DNA of 64,000 nt, from NCBI RefSeq assembly GCF_050624435.1, contig NC_134539.1, forward strand, positions 42,006,001 through 42,070,000, read 5' to 3'. The translations under genes were made by a program, and so were the position numbers. Positions within the stretch are counted from its first letter, which is position 1. The number at the start of each line of letters is the position of its first letter. Positions 1 through 12,614 of this stretch are shown here, piece by piece. A model generated the notes under the pieces. That model saw only the letters and a program-made list of their open reading frames with translations. It was not told the DNA's origin and ran no database searches. The DNA is from Tenrec ecaudatus (Eukaryota; Chordata; Mammalia; Afrosoricida; Tenrecidae).

Positions 1-513
1 AGGAACACGCGAATACTATTGAGCAAGAGAAAAGAGTTCTGACGGTGTACGAGGCTTTGTCGATTAATAAGAAGCTATGACATGGTCCTTAAGAAGAACA
101 CACAGGTGCAGTGCTGTGATGATTTTCTACGCTCTGCTTTCCTCACAATAGAGCCTTCATTTTCTGAAAATTTAAATGAAATGTTGCCAATGAAATAATT
201 TTAGGTAAAAAAAATGAACATAACAAAGTCACGTGCTTCCAATCCCACTACTGCCCAAAATTCAGACTATGAAAGACATAGTTAAGAATGCTAGGAAGTA
301 GCTGTCTCCTGGCGATGATGTGAGAGGTGACCTCTTCTGTTTCCCATGCTACTGTTCTGTAGCTTGAAAATTCCCTGTACATAAACCTGCATCATCTTCA
401 AATCATATATCTCTTTATGAAAAATTTTAACATGAGAGTATAAAATAAAGTGAAAGGATCCCATCTGCTCAGTTTTCAATAATGTTCAGTGTGTTCATGA
501 GGAATTTTTCTAC
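1..513. other. 3' flank of OR gene 1, nothing recognised
   Basis: This AT-rich sequence lies downstream of the minus-strand OR gene that begins at 514. I see no repeat family, no open frame of note, and no clear AATAAA on the minus strand, so the 3' end of the transcript is not placed. Confidence 0.4.
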
Positions 514-1470
514 TCACTTGCTAATAAACTTTCTGTTCAGTAGATGTTTTACCGCCTCCTTCACATCCTTATTTCTGAGACTGTATATTAAAGGATTCAT
601 CAGGGGTGTCACCACCCCATAGAACATGGATACAAGTTTATCAGTAGCATCCAGGTCATTTGAATCAAGTGTCTCTTTGGATTTGGGCTTCATGTACATG
701 AAAAGAATTGTCCCATAAAATATAATCACCACGGTCAGGTGTGCTGAACAAGTAGAGAACGCTTTGCTTCTGCCCTCAGAGGAGCGAATCTTGAGGATGC
801 TAGAAATGATTAAGGAATAAGAGAAGACAATCAAGAGCAGTGGCATTAACGTGAACAATGTTGTGGCCACAAGCATGATAAACTCATTGCCTGAGATGTC
901 AGCACAGGCCAACTTCATGACAGCCAGAATTTCACAGGAGAAATGATTGATTACATTATTACTGCAGAAAGGCAACTGTACAACAAACATGGTTTGTACT
1001 GCAGAGTTGACAGCTCCTGAAAACCAGGACCCGATTGCCATAGGTACATAGGAATTCTTGCTCATAATGATGGGATATCTCAGAGGGCTGCAAATGGCCA
1101 CATAGCGGTCAAGCGCCATCATGCCCAAGAGCACACACTCGGTTGTCCCCATAGCCAAGCCAAGGAACATTTGCACTGCACAGCCAGAGAAGGAAATGGT
1201 CTTTCTTTCGGAGAGGAAACTCACCAGTGTGGAGGGAACGGAGGTGGTTGTGTAACAGATATCCAGGAAGGAAAGGTTCCCCAGGAAGAAATACATGGGT
1301 GTGTGAAGGCGAGAGTCCAAGATACTAATTAATATAAGGGTGCCATTGCCCAAAAGAATGAAGATATACATGACTAAGATCAGCACAAAAAAGAGCAGCT
1401 CCAGCCTCGGGTAACCGGAAAGGCCCTTCAGAAAGAACTCCACCAGAGTGGTTGTGTTTTCCCATGCCAT
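514..1470 (-). CDS. OR13C9: Olfactory receptor, family 13 subfamily C (OR13C2/C5/C9 type)
   Basis: Class II odorant receptor, a seven-helix GPCR of the plasma and ciliary membrane of olfactory neurons that couples through Golf. The 318-residue protein begins MAWENTTT, and 318 is the usual length for OR13C2/C5/C9. Visible hallmarks: N-glycosylation site NTT at 5-7, LHTPMYFF at 55-62, conserved Cys97 and Cys179 with further Cys169 and Cys189, DRYVAIC at 121-127, SY in helix 5 at 218-219, KAFSTCSAH at 236-244, and PLIYSLRN at 293-300. The frame is open 16 codons further upstream to an ATG at 1518. I chose the inner ATG because OR13C proteins start there and because a splice acceptor lies between the two. 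No stop or missing motif is seen, so it looks functional. From memory it is nearest to human OR13C9, but C2, C5 and C9 are so similar that one-to-one orthology cannot be claimed. The ligand is unknown. Confidence 0.95.
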   Translation of the reverse strand: MAWENTTTLVEFFLKGLSGYPRLELLFFVLILVMYIFILLGNGTLILISILDSRLHTPMYFFLGNLSFLDICYTTTSVPSTLVSFLSERKTISFSGCAVQMFLGLAMGTTECVLLGMMALDRYVAICSPLRYPIIMSKNSYVPMAIGSWFSGAVNSAVQTMFVVQLPFCSNNVINHFSCEILAVMKLACADISGNEFIMLVATTLFTLMPLLLIVFSYSLIISSILKIRSSEGRSKAFSTCSAHLTVVIIFYGTILFMYMKPKSKETLDSNDLDATDKLVSMFYGVVTPLMNPLIYSLRNKDVKEAVKHLLNRKFISK

Positions 1471-1515
1471 GCTACTTGTTTCTCTTTTACCTGGGGAAGA
1501 CAGAGACATTGACAA
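1471..1515 (-). promoter_or_regulatory. Candidate 3' splice acceptor and short 5' UTR of OR gene 1
   Basis: Read on the minus strand, a pyrimidine-rich run ends in TCTTCCCCAG at 1491-1500, 20 nt before the chosen ATG. OR coding exons usually sit alone behind an intron with noncoding 5' exons, so this is the likely intron end. If used, it excludes the upstream ATG at 1518 from the mRNA. Confidence 0.6.
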
Positions 1516-1518
1516 CAT

Positions 1519-2291
1519 TTTTTTTAATCCACGTACACCAACTCACAAATATAAAAATGTGTCCTAAATCCAATAAGAAGAAGAGAGAAAGCGGACCAGA
1601 GTGGAAGTGGAATACAAAGAAGGGAAGGGCCTGAAGAAATAAACCACACAGGAAGAGAAGAAAGGATTAGGGGGGAAATTATTCTCCTGATCACTTGTTC
1701 TGGGCTAGGAAACGAACGTGCTGGTGTAACGCTTGCTCCGTTCATTATGTCACCTAACCACCCACATCATGGAACATGCGATTTGCATCTATTTTTCACA
1801 ATTGGTGGCTTTTTTTTCATTCACTGTCTTAATGTTAAAACCTTTCAATTAACATTTTAATTGTGTGCTACCTAAGTCCAATGGAAAAGAACCCAAAAGA
1901 AAATCTGTGACCCAATGGGAAATTTTCCAATGCCTCTCATTTTGGGAGATCAGGAAAACATGCACCACCATCACCCGTAAATGGGGGACTGAGGTGTGCG
2001 TCTTCAACAACCTCACCTCAGAACATCTTCAGGCCATCTCTTTTAGTCTCATCCTCCATCGCCCCCACACATTTCCAAAAATATTCTTGTCTATCAACAC
2101 AGGGAACATCCAGAGAACCCATCAAAAGTTCCCCAATTCATTAACAAAGTAAAAAGGGCTTTCTTTGGTGTATGTGTTGTTTGTTTTTTTTTAAGTAAAC
2201 CAACACTTAACATGAAAGCTAATTTTCCTTGTTCAGAAAACTTGGCAAAAGTTTAAGAGCTAAGTTGCTTGGGTCATCCTTTCCCTGCTAT
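1519..2291. other. Upstream flank of OR gene 1, unassigned
   Basis: This should hold intron and upstream sequence of the minus-strand OR gene. No repeat family or conserved exon is recognised. A 95-codon plus-strand frame near 1865-2152 has no recognisable domain and I treat it as chance. Confidence 0.35.
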
Positions 2292-2443
2292 GGACTTGAT
2301 TCTGTCCCTGTGGGTTTCTGAAACTGTAAATGTTTACAGGAATAGAAAATCTCATCTTTCTCCCTCTGAGCATCTGGTAGTATTGAACTGCTGAGTTCGT
2401 GGTTAGCAGCCGAACTCCTAATCCACTACACCAACAGTGCTCC
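2292..2443 (-). repeat. AfroSINE, antisense
   Basis: Read in reverse it runs from GGAGCACTGGTGGTG, with an A-box-like head, through a B-box-like 'GCAGTTCAATACTACC' to 'AAACCCACAGGGACAG'. It lacks the far 3' tail. Confidence 0.75.
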
Positions 2444-2789
2444 TTTTGTCATCAGTTAGGGCTCTTTTATTCAGCTTATAACCTCCCAGATCTTTATTTC
2501 CTTCTATTCTATTTCCTTTATTTTCCTTAGATTTATCACTTTTATTAGTTCTACAATTTTTACTATGGCATTCTTTTAGACCCTAAAATATATTTACTCT
2601 GAGTATCAGGATCATTTTCTTAAATCTAAGTGATAAACACAGTAGTATAGAGGCCAGTGGCGTGGTTCGTGATGACTACGAAGCGCCATCCAATCTCACT
2701 GTGAAAACCCTTATTCTAAGCCCTGCTTCATGCAGCCAGGCAAGCCTCCATTGTCCAGGGAGATGTGGGGGAGTGAGTTTAAACCCCAA

Positions 2790-2970
2790 CACTTCCAGTT
2801 AGCTATGTGACCATGAGTACGTTATTTACTTTGTTGGAGCATCAGTTTCCTCATCTATATTAGGAAGATTTTAGTACTTTCATCATGGAGTTTTGGGGGA
2901 GAGAATAAATAAGGTAGTGTGTGTGCAGCATCAAACAGATCAGTTTACTATAAAACATTTTAATTTATTG
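2790..2970 (+). repeat. MIR SINE fragment
   Basis: The core 'TGTGACCATGAGTACGTTA' followed by 'CAGTTTCCTCATCT' and then 'GAATAAATAAG' matches the order of the MIR core and tail. It is strongly diverged, as expected for an ancient SINE. Confidence 0.6.
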
Positions 2971-2974
2971 AGCA

Positions 2975-4640
2975 TTCTCTTATCGCAAATTCTTTTATGT
3001 TTATGACTGCAAAACAGTATATTTAAAATTTTTTAAATCTACCGGAATCTGCTCAACTATATAGTCTGTTCTTAATTGGCCCAAATCTACTATGTTCATC
3101 ACATTCACGACATGACACAAATGCACATCACATAAAATTTTACTCATTTGGTAGTGGATAGTATTATACCCTTGTATCAAAAGGTCTGTGTAGGTAAAAC
3201 CAGGAACCACAGGTTGACATTTTTAAAGAAACATAAATTCATTTCATTCATTTAAACTTTATAAGTATGTATATATTTCACAAAGATGTCACCAGAGAAA
3301 TACATTACCAATAAAAACCTCAGAAATATTCAAAACAATCCCCCCAAGACCCTTGCAATTATAACCAAGTCACAGTTAACTAATAACTCATTTCTCCTGT
3401 TTCCTTTTATTGTGAGCATAAAGATATATGTGAAAATAAGTAATAGTTTCTCAAACAGACTCTTCAAGAGAGACTCAGGGACATGGCCAGTGAGAAAGAA
3501 TTTGCCTATGTATGGTTAACACCGGAAAAATATTGTCTAAATGTAGCAAACAGAAGTGGAACTATGTGGTAAATTCGGTGTCAGGTCTTTGGTTCCACCA
3601 GTCTGCTTTTACAATCTGGACCACAAGCGTAGAGGCTGCTGCCTTTTGTGCAGCTGACCCCTTGGATTAAGCAAAAATGACATCATTAGACAACAGGTAA
3701 GTACTTTGATTATACTAAAGACTTGGGAGATATCTTCTGACCAAATGCATCTTCATTTCCAGTAAGATAAACTCTAGATTTAACATCCATCACCTATGGA
3801 TGTTCAAATTGCTTTATTTTGGAACCATCCTTTTGCTAGCATTTTTTGGCTTTGCTTTTCCTCCATTTCCCACTACACCTAAAGTATTATTCTTCGAGTT
3901 TTAATTTTTATTTCCTATAGATTCCCTCTAGTATGAAAATACCATCCTTAAAATTCATGTCTTATTTCAACACAGTTCATAAAACTGTTATCCTTTACCA
4001 TGTTTTCAGATATTACCTCTAAACTGAAGTCCTCGTGGCCAGCAGGGTTTTTGTTTTGTTTTTTCCCCTTGATCTTCTATGTTTGGACTTTTTCACTGAA
4101 TTTTCCACTAGACTGATGGATCTCTGCAGAAGCAATTACCAACAGGAAACCCTGATGTTACAGACTTATGGTCCAGATTACACTGATGGCAAAAGCAGCA
4201 TTTCTAAATTGCTTTAAAACTTTCTCTACATAATAGTCAAAAACGATTTACTAGGTAGCACATTTTGGTTCTTCTAGTTCAGAAATAAGAGGAGAGTGAA
4301 TTGGAGAGCTGAGTTTGAGAATATGACGATTTCAATTGCTCTTCATCTGCCCCATTGTGAAAGCCCAAGAAATTCTCTAAAGATCTTTCCCCGGCTCAGA
4401 GAGTCCAGTTATATATTTCTTGCTCTCAGGGACCTCTGTAATTCTCTAAATCATAACTTTAAATTACTCCAGGGAAAGATATGGGAAACTTTGGGAAACT
4501 TGAAAAGTAATGCCCTAAAGGATTAATTATGTCAGATCCATTACTGTACTTCAAATAATCAATCAGGAGACTTAGGTCCTGGAATTCTTATCCCATGAGT
4601 CTGTCCAGACTTCTGTTCATCCTACTACATCTTATGGATA
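2975..4640. other. Unassigned intergenic DNA
   Basis: No repeat family or gene is recognised. A good splice-donor-like CAACAG|GTAAGT occurs on the plus strand at 3691-3702, but no plus-strand gene is nearby, so I do not call an exon. Confidence 0.3.
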
Positions 4641-7600
4641 ATGTTGTATAAGAAACTAATTAAGGGAAACTCAGGGGAAATGGAGACTAGTTAAGACTCA
4701 CGTGCAGAGCTCCTGCTGCCAGACCAGAAAATTGGGAGGTAAGGTGAAGAAAACTGGGAGGTGAAGTCCTGAAATTATAATTGGGGTACTAGGGTCTCTC
4801 CTGAACCCCTTTTTGTGATGTCCACTCACAAAGCGAACCAAGACCACTCTAAATCATTCTAGGTTCAGTGAGCTGGGATAGCAGGCTCCAGCGGAGGATA
4901 TACTCCCCCGTGCCCCCACACCAGAGCTCTCCGCACTATTGGCTGCCTTGAGCTCATAGCCTGTGGAGTGGGGGTGGCAGGTAGTCCTAATTTGGAGTAG
5001 AAGAAAACACAGAATTTTACCTGAGGTAGATCATGGTGTGGGAGAAAGTAGGAGGATAGTTATAGTCCAGAGGACGAATTCAGTTCCAATTGGCCAAGAA
5101 GAAAACAACCCCCTGATAAGCTGGATCTCCCCCTCTGGGGGTCAGCATGACAGCCCCCAAATCAGAGCATATCACAAGCATAATATATTTAAAAAGAGTG
5201 AAATATATATTATGGTGTAAAAACTCAAAACCCAGTCTTGTTGATTAGCTCCAGGGATCATATAGAAGAGTTCCCTTAAGATAAATCAGCATAGGAAGAA
5301 GCCCACCTTAAGGAATGCCAGAGTTTAGCTACAGGGCCTGTAGGCTTTTAGCATAACAAAGACCCACTGAAGCCAGTCTAAGCTTCTAACAGAACACAGA
5401 GCTAGAACTCAGAGCCAGGGAGACAATTTAATTTGATTCTATTCTAGCTGGCCAGGGGAGAAATAAAAAAATAAAATCCTCTGGTCTAGTAGGGCACCAG
5501 CAGTCTAGATATCCCAATAAACCCAGCTTCCCTCTCAATGATTCCAAGCCTAGTTAGAGAGGTCCTGCCTGTGTGGGGCCCTACACAGGGCTGTGGGAAC
5601 ACACTACACCCAGGCCCTGCTGCAGTGCTAGCTACAGCACAAGGCAGGTATACCAGTGAACTACAGCACCAGTACCATGGTGGGAACTCACACCTGGCCA
5701 CCTGTGCGATCTTGCCTTCAAGAGTAATCCCACCCTGCATCTGTGGAACCCTACATCAAGCAGGCAAACCACCCTCTACCTTGAGCAACAATTGAAATTC
5801 CTCCAGCCCCATGGGCAGATGGTCAAGTCTCAGTTATCAGTTATCTCCTTACTAACCACGCTATTTCTTCTTACTTTATCCACTGAGCCTTATATCTGTC
5901 CCACCACAGTCAGTCTCAAGCTCCGGTTTGTTTTGGGGTTTTTCTCTTTCTTTCTTTTCCCTCCTTTTTTGCTCTCTCTTTTTTCTTTTTCTATCTTTTC
6001 CCTCTTATCTCCCTCTCTTTTGAATCATATGCCACTACTGGCTTCCAGGCCACTACCCTCCACCTAGGGCAAATCAACCCAAATAGCAGGGGAACTCCAG
6101 CCTGGCCTCGTGGAAGTGCTGGACACCACATGAGGCAGCTGTGACAGACACTACAGCACTCTATGCTGCTGAGGAAATCTCTGTGGGACCTCTAAGGTTA
6201 TCTCGTCAACTAGGGCAACTCTGCCCAGCACCACTGGGTCCCTGCATTAAAAGGACACACCAACCTGCCAACATGGGGAAGGGTTTACACCCCTCTGGCC
6301 CCGCATTCAAGCAACCAGGAATCAGCTATGTCTTTATTCTTTATTTCTTTCTCTCCTTCTTCCCTCTTTACAATCACAGCCAAACTTAGTGAACACGGAT
6401 GAGTTTTTCCCCTTCTTTCTCTTTCTTCTCTCTTTCTGACATTCTTTCTTTCTTTCTTCACTCTTTCTTTCTTCTCTTCTCCTTTATCTCTGCTTTTATG
6501 GATCTCCCCTTGACCTCCGTTTCCTTCCACGTGTCACTGCTGGTTTCCAAACACCTACCCTCTGCCTAGGGCAACGCTGCCCACCAGTGGGGTTAGCTAC
6601 AGCCTGCCACCTAAGGCAGTGCTGAACACAGCACAAGATGTGCTACACACGGCATGGCACAATGTTCAGCTACCTCTTTAAATCGATTTTTATCTCTTTC
6701 ACTTTTTGGTTCATTTTCTTTATTTTTGTTCTTCTTTCACTTTTTCTTCTTTTCTCCTCTTCTTCTATCTCTTTTATCTTTACTGCCACAATCTCAGCAG
6801 ATTCAGTTCTCCTTTTTAGTTGTTTTTTTTTCTTCCTTTTTTAAATGTTTTCACTAGTGCTTATTCTTTGCATTTTATTTCTGTATGTGTGAGTGGATGT
6901 TACTTTGCTTGACATGATTGCTCAGTCTGTTTTCTTTTTCTATTTTTCTTCTCCTCTCCCTCTTTTTCCTTTCACAAGACACTAGTGGTTTCCAGGCCAC
7001 TCCCCTCCAACTCAGGCAATACTGAAGGCCCAACTTGGGGCACTCCCACAATCATTCGTTGGCTTTACACACAGCTGGGGAAACATACCGGTCGTCTTCC
7101 ATACACCAAGGAGCATGGGTATCGCTCTTTCAAACAGTGGGGGGAAATCCAGCCTGAAATTTGAGGTCCTACAAGTGGCTGGAGGAAACTCCTGCCCATC
7201 ACTGATGGGGCACCACACTACTGCTGCAGCATCCACCCAACCTCCATGCCGATGTCTCTGACTACAATAATTCCTCCTGCCAGCTACAGAGCTCTACACC
7301 AAGGAGGGTATACCCACATGCCATGCTCGGGACTACAGTTGCAGAGGGAATAACACAAGCCACCTGAGGTTCTCCAAGCACCTTGAGGCTTACTTCGAAA
7401 CCAGCCAGTGAAGCGACACCCTCCTGGGCCCACAACAACTCAACCAGCGTCACATGAGAGGACATTTCCAACTCACCTCCAAATAGGAGAAAACTGGTCG
7501 AATAGGGTTACAGCTACCAGAAGGTTGTTTGTAGAAGCATACATACGAGTCCCCCAAGAGAGAGCCCAGTGCTCGTTGACTCTGGAAGATGGCTCCAGGC

Positions 7601-7689
7601 TCCTCTAAAACAACACATAGACAGCAACCAGTCCTAAAAGCCTCAATGAAAAAGCAGGGTAAATAGAAGACAATGCGAGAAGAAGTCAT

Positions 7690-8560
7690 GACCCTAACGT
7701 GTGCGTAAAAGAAGCAGATATTGACCTACCACAGAAAGGATGAAATGATAGAGGAGATAAACTCAACATACCAAAGGGAAATGCAAGAGTTAATGGATGA
7801 ACTAACAAAATCCAGTGGCAAATTGACATACTTTGCCAACAGACTTGAAGAGGCAGAGAATCATACCAGTGATATACAGGATAATGAAGCAGTCATCAGC
7901 AGATGAGGAAAGCAGTTAAATATGGCACTCAGAGAAGCAGAAGAAAACTTTGCAGACATATCTGATGCTATGACGAGGAACAATAGTAGAATATTTGGAC
8001 TACCAGAACAAGACACAACAAAGAAATCACTAGCTAAAATATAGAGGGAATTCTTAGAGGAAAATGTCCCCAGCTTAATAAATGAAAATCAGGCAACCCT
8101 TCAGGAGCTGAAAGAACACCCGCCAGACTGAATCCCAAGAAGATGTCACCAAGACACATAATTGTCAAAGTATCCAACTATTAGGAAAAGGATAAGATCA
8201 TAAAATCAGCTAGGGAAAAGCAAACAGTCACATCCAAAGGTACCCCAATAGGAGTATGTACAGATCTATCAGCGGAAACAATGTAGAGAAGGAGGGAATG
8301 CAGTAACATATTCCAAAAACCGAAGGACAAAAACCGCAAACCCAAGAATACTTTACGCAGGCAAATTATTTATTAAAATAGAAGGAGAAGTAAGAGTCTT
8401 CCCAGACAAGGACAAACTCAAAAAATACATAAAGAGAAATCCAGCCTTACAAAAGATCCTTGCCAATCTAGTATGGGCAGAAGATCACCACCCACCAAGA
8501 ACAAATAAGAGATCAGATTATCACACAGAACAACTCCACGCACAGGGTGACAATGAGAAA
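7690..8560 (+). pseudogene. L1 ORF1 (RNA-binding protein) remnant
   Basis: A first frame (7721-7906) encodes a charged coiled-coil-like stretch with 'QREMQELMDELTKS' and 'ANRLEEAENH'. Further on, in shifted frames, come RRM and C-terminal domain signatures: 'PKKMSPRHIIVKV'-like, 'KSAREKQTVTSKGTP'-like, 'DLSAETM', and 'PRILYAGKLFIKIEGE'-like. These follow the order of mammalian L1 ORF1p (coiled coil, RRM, CTD). Several in-frame stops and frameshifts make it non-coding. Confidence 0.75.
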
Positions 8561-8689
8561 ACAGCCCCCAGGATAGCATCAGTGCAATAGTGGAAAGAAG
8601 GCAAACATAAGCCACACACGCAACACAAGTGGTTAAGATAGGTAGGTAGGAAAATACCCAACACAAAGGTACAAGATTACATCGCAGAG

Positions 8690-9765
8690 TCCACAAGTGG
8701 ATATAATAACACTGAATATCAGTGGCCTGAACTCAGGCATCAAAAGGCAGAGACTAAAAGGCTGGCTCAGAAAACATAACCCATCAATCTGCTGCCTACA
8801 TGAGACACATCTCAAGCTTTCAGACAAACAGGTTGAGATAAAAAACTGGAGGAAAATATACCAAGCAAATGGGTATGCATAAAAAGGAGAGGTAGCAATC
8901 TTAATATCTGACAAAGTTGACCTCAAGATACAGGTCATAACAAGAAAGAAGGAGGGATACTATATCATGTTCAGGGGAACAGCAGACCAAGAACCAGTGA
9001 GCATAATAAATTTATATGTACCCAATGAGCGACTCATGAAATTTGTAAATCAAACACTCCAAAAGATGACTAAAGAAATCACAAGCTCAACAATTATAGT
9101 TGGCAAATGTAATACACCACTCTGAAAAAAAACAGGTCACTGGGTGAGAAACTCAATGAGGAGGCTACAGATCTAAACAGCACAATTGCATGACTTAACT
9201 TGATAGATATTTTCAGAACTTTTGACCCACATGTAAAATATATTCATGTTCTTTTAAATCCCACATGGCACATATTCAAAAATAGATGACATGCTGGGTG
9301 GGACACAAGTCGAACTTGAGTAAATTCAAGCACATAGAGATTATCCAGACTTCTCTCTCTCTGATCACTGTGCCATATGGCTGGAAATTAACAGAAGGAT
9401 GGTGAAGAAAACAAGGGTAAACAATTGGAGGATGAACAGTTCTCTGTTGCAAAAGGAGTGGGTATTGATGCAGATCCGATATGAAATCAGGAAGTTGCTA
9501 GAAACCAATGAGAATAAAAACATGACATGCCAAAACATTTGGGATACAGCAAAGGAATTTATCAGAGGAAGGCTGGTAGCAATAAATGCACACATGAAAA
9601 AAGAAGAGAGTCGTGGATGACATGCTGGCACAAAACTTCCACAAATTAGAGCAGAGTCAACAGAACAGCCCTACAAAGAGCGAAAGGATAGATATAATAA
9701 AAATCAGAGCTGAAAAAACCTCATGGTTTCTGAAGTTCATTGATCACACAAAAATCCTTCATTAG
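8690..9765 (+). pseudogene. L1 ORF2 remnant: endonuclease domain, RT missing
   Basis: The frame from 8697 reads 'ITLNISGLNSGIKRQRL' then 'SICCLHETHL', which is the N-terminus of L1 ORF2p with its catalytic Glu region. Downstream in other frames are 'IINLYVPN', a degraded GDFNT motif reading GKCNTPL, a degraded RIDHI motif reading KIDDML, and an intact SDHCA. The linker after the endonuclease is present (9399-9620, 'ETNENKNMTCQNIWDTAKEF'), and similarity fades at about 9765 before the reverse transcriptase. Stops interrupt the endonuclease, so it is dead. Confidence 0.8.
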
Positions 9766-9897
9766 ACATGTTCTCGGGTTCTAGTCTTCCACCACATGAC
9801 TCAGATTTTTCTTTACCATCTTGCCACCCCCCCACCCCACACTTCCCTCTCCATTCCTTTAGGCTTGTGCATGTTGTATGGTTTCAGCTATACAAAA

Positions 9898-9967
9898 GGA
9901 CTCAAAAGGTTTGTGGAAAATGAAAGGAAATATGATGCAATATTTCCATGAACATTTTGAAGGCTCC
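9898..9967. repeat. Short mariner-type MITE, about 70 bp
   Basis: The ends are imperfect inverted repeats: GGACTCAAAAGGTTTGTGGA at the left and TTTCCATGAACATTTTGAAG followed by GCTCC at the right. The same ends recur at 16763-16835, which suggests a small non-autonomous DNA element. Confidence 0.5.
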
Positions 9968-10194
9968 ACTTACGACATCCTGGGAAAGGCAACGCTATAA
10001 TGACAGCAGAAGTATTGGCAGTTTCCAGGGAGAGGGAAGAAGAGCAGCAGAGCCCTTCTGGGTGATAATCTACTGGTAGACCCATGCCAACGCATTTGTC
10101 AAAACGCATCCAGCCGTATAGCAGAGTAAAGCTAATACAAAGTATGGACTTCAGTTAAGCATGATGCATCAATGCCTGGTCCTTGACTGTAACA

Positions 10195-10310
10195 AATGCT
10201 CCATACAAACGCAAGATTTATAAAAGGAGAAACCACGCCAGGAAAAGTCTCTGTACTTCCTGCACAATTTTTCTGTACATCTAATTCTAGTGTAAAATAT
10301 AAATATTATA
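10195..10310 (+). repeat. Old L1M-type 3' end fragment
   Basis: The phrase 'TCTCTGTACTTCCTGCACAA' followed by TTTTTCTGTACATCTAA resembles the 3' end of ancient L1M/HAL1 copies. The assignment is from memory and the match is short. Confidence 0.4.
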
Positions 10311-10319
10311 TTTTAAAGA

Positions 10320-11495
10320 TAGAAGGTAGCACGAAATGGTTTAAAGTGTATGAAACACACCAAATCCAATGGGAAATAATTTATTAGTGTGAAATTTTTA
10401 TCCGAACAAATTAGGGGACTCCATCATAGGGAAATGTACGTAAACCAGGAAAAGTTCTAAGTACAAAGATATGGATGAGACATTCTGCATGTAGCTATTG
10501 TTTATATAAATAATTACTTAAGCACTGCAATAAAAATACAAATAACATTACCCATGCAATTACTTTTTTTAAGCATTGAAAGAGATGGGTGGCTTCCTGA
10601 TGGAATGTTTACAGTTAAAGATTTTGTCAACAACTATCCCATGGCTGTCAAAACTGTTAAAATACTAGATGTGCTACCTCAGGCTCAGCAAATGGCATTG
10701 TTTTCTGGAAGTAATCGCTAAAATGGAACAATGTTTTGGACAAGTTACAGAGAACAAATGGCATTCTACCAAAATTTTACCTTCGCGGAACAAACCTTCA
10801 TTCCTCCAATATACTGACACTCTTTGGAGGCCTCCAGTAGAGTGAGTTTTATTGGTGTTCTCCAAAGAAGGTGGATATACTCCTATCTCACTGCCTTCTG
10901 GTTGATTCTGGTTGAGGAGATCTGCCCATAGGGTGTCCATGATAATATAGCCAACCACCTTAAATCCTGCTTGAGCACGTATCCTATACAAGCCTATAAA
11001 GGATCGCCTGCCAATATTAAACAAATCCTAGAAGGAGGGTATTTTAACTATTCATCCTTCCTGATTTCTTTGTAATTAGATGCAGCTAGAAATATATGAG
11101 TCTCCCTCTCTTCACAATTTCTATGCTGATAAATTGTCTTGCCATTGTAAAGTAGAGCCTCCATAGAAAGCTGGAAAGCCTTTGACAAATTCACCATCAC
11201 AAGGTGAATTCTAGATCAAAGCCACAGTCACTGTTTGAAAATAATAAGGAATTACTCATCCATTGAATCAATAAATTTGTATCTCTAAGTATCTATTTTT
11301 ACATCTGTGGTAAAAGCCATAAGAATATAGAGATATTTTCTTTTTAAAAAAACACACAGATACTGTGTCATTCGTTTACTATAAACAGGAACGTCACCTG
11401 CTAATGGCTATGTTTTAAATTTTTTCCAAATGAAAGTCATTTGCTCCTTGCTCTTTAGTACAGAAACAATCATGTGACCAACTCAAACTTTATTG
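10320..11495. other. Unassigned intergenic DNA
   Basis: A 116-codon minus-strand frame at 10674-11024 has no recognisable domain, no Kozak or splice context I can defend, and no second copy in the window. I record it as an unexplained open frame, not a gene. Confidence 0.3.
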
Positions 11496-11499
11496 AAGA

Positions 11500-12405
11500 G
11501 ACAGATTGCCCTAACTTCAAATTCAACATGTGAAAGAGGAATTAATGCATGCCCTCAGGAAGGGAACGCAGAAGATATGGGTGCTCTAGCAAAATGTGGC
11601 CAAGAATTTAAAGGGTGCCTGATTATCAGATAAAATAGCCTCTGGGGTCTTGAAGGCTTGTCTCCAAACCAGTAGCCATCTGAGAGAGATGTCAACTACA
11701 TCCACATGGAAGAAGCACACCATCACCAGTCTCTGAAACACTGCAATACATGTAATCCGATGTTGGAGGGATCAGTTTCCAAGTCTAAATGGTGAGAATC
11801 CGGTGTGCAGAAGGCACAGGAGGACAGTTGGAGCTCAAGACTCATTTGTGGAACTACGTAGGAAATCACCCTCCGGAGAACTCCCCCATGTAAAATTGGG
11901 GGATGGGAGGAAAGTGGTCAATAAACAAAGTGTGTGGGAGAGAGAAGTTTAGAAGATGAAAGGCATAAAGCTGATCTGAACAGTTAAACCTTTGTCAGTA
12001 GGTCCCTCCTATGATGTGGGCTGGACCAGAGCTGGTTTCCAAAATTGTCTGTATTTTTGGTTTGCATTGTTTTCTTCAGCTTTTGTTTGTTCATATTACA
12101 GTGTATCTAAGAGATGTTATGTTCGTGGAGGTCACCCTCTGGAAGTTGTGTGATATGCTTTTATGTTTTTGGTATATGAAACCCAGGGTTGGTGAATCTA
12201 TAGGGACAGCAAGTAGAATAAGGTGTTCGCATGGAGTCCGCGGGAGAGTTGCGGTGGTAGGGTAAAGGGAGACGATGTCAAGGAGTCCTTGTAGAAACGA
12301 ATGTTAGAGAACTGATTGAGGCAGCTATTGATCAATTATACTTGATGGGACTGAACTATGAAATATATGTCTTAAATCCCAAATAATAAAAAAATAGAAA
12401 AAAGC
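11500..12405 (+). mobile_element. LINE 3' UTR (L1-type), 5'-truncated
   Basis: It contains 'GGGTCTTGAAGGCTTGTCTCC' and 'AGCCATCTGAGAGAGATG', which resemble the 'ggggtctta-agcttgt' and 'gccatcta' landmarks of afrotherian L1 3' UTRs, and it ends in an A-rich tail at about 12385-12405. Part of it (about 11560-11760) recurs at 22990-23190. The subfamily is not identified. Confidence 0.6.
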
Positions 12406-12614
12406 AAGTCCTGTGTGCAGCTTGGCAGCTTATATATCTAAATTCTAGTGAACACAAACTTTTTAATAAACATATATCTCACCTTCATTTATCACCAGAC
12501 ATTTAGGATCACATTTTCTGCTCCCTAAATGCTATCACCCTATGCACAAGTGAAGTATCAGTGCTCTTCGCCAAAGTGTTAGAGAGACGCCGTCCTAGTG
12601 ATTCATGTGTGCTC

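Larger units (their letters stand above)
4640..9765 (+). mobile_element. LINE-1, 5' half (5' UTR, ORF1, start of ORF2)
   Basis: A plus-strand L1 running from a long 5' UTR (about 4640-7640, with several CT-rich tracts at 5930-6020, 6390-6500 and 6690-6850) through ORF1 (about 7690-8560) into ORF2 (about 8690-9765). The reverse transcriptase, C-terminal part and 3' UTR are missing. Most genomic L1 copies are 5'-truncated, so retaining the 5' half and losing the 3' half implies later deletion or rearrangement. Both reading frames carry many stops and shifts. The 5' boundary is uncertain because I do not know this subfamily's 5' UTR. Confidence 0.75.

Noticed and set aside
3691-3702. Strong splice-donor-like site on the plus strand
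   Set aside because: No plus-strand gene begins nearby; the adjacent OR genes are on the minus strand.
10674-11024. 116-codon minus-strand open frame
   Set aside because: No domain, no paralogue in the window, no transcript context; length is within chance for this much sequence.
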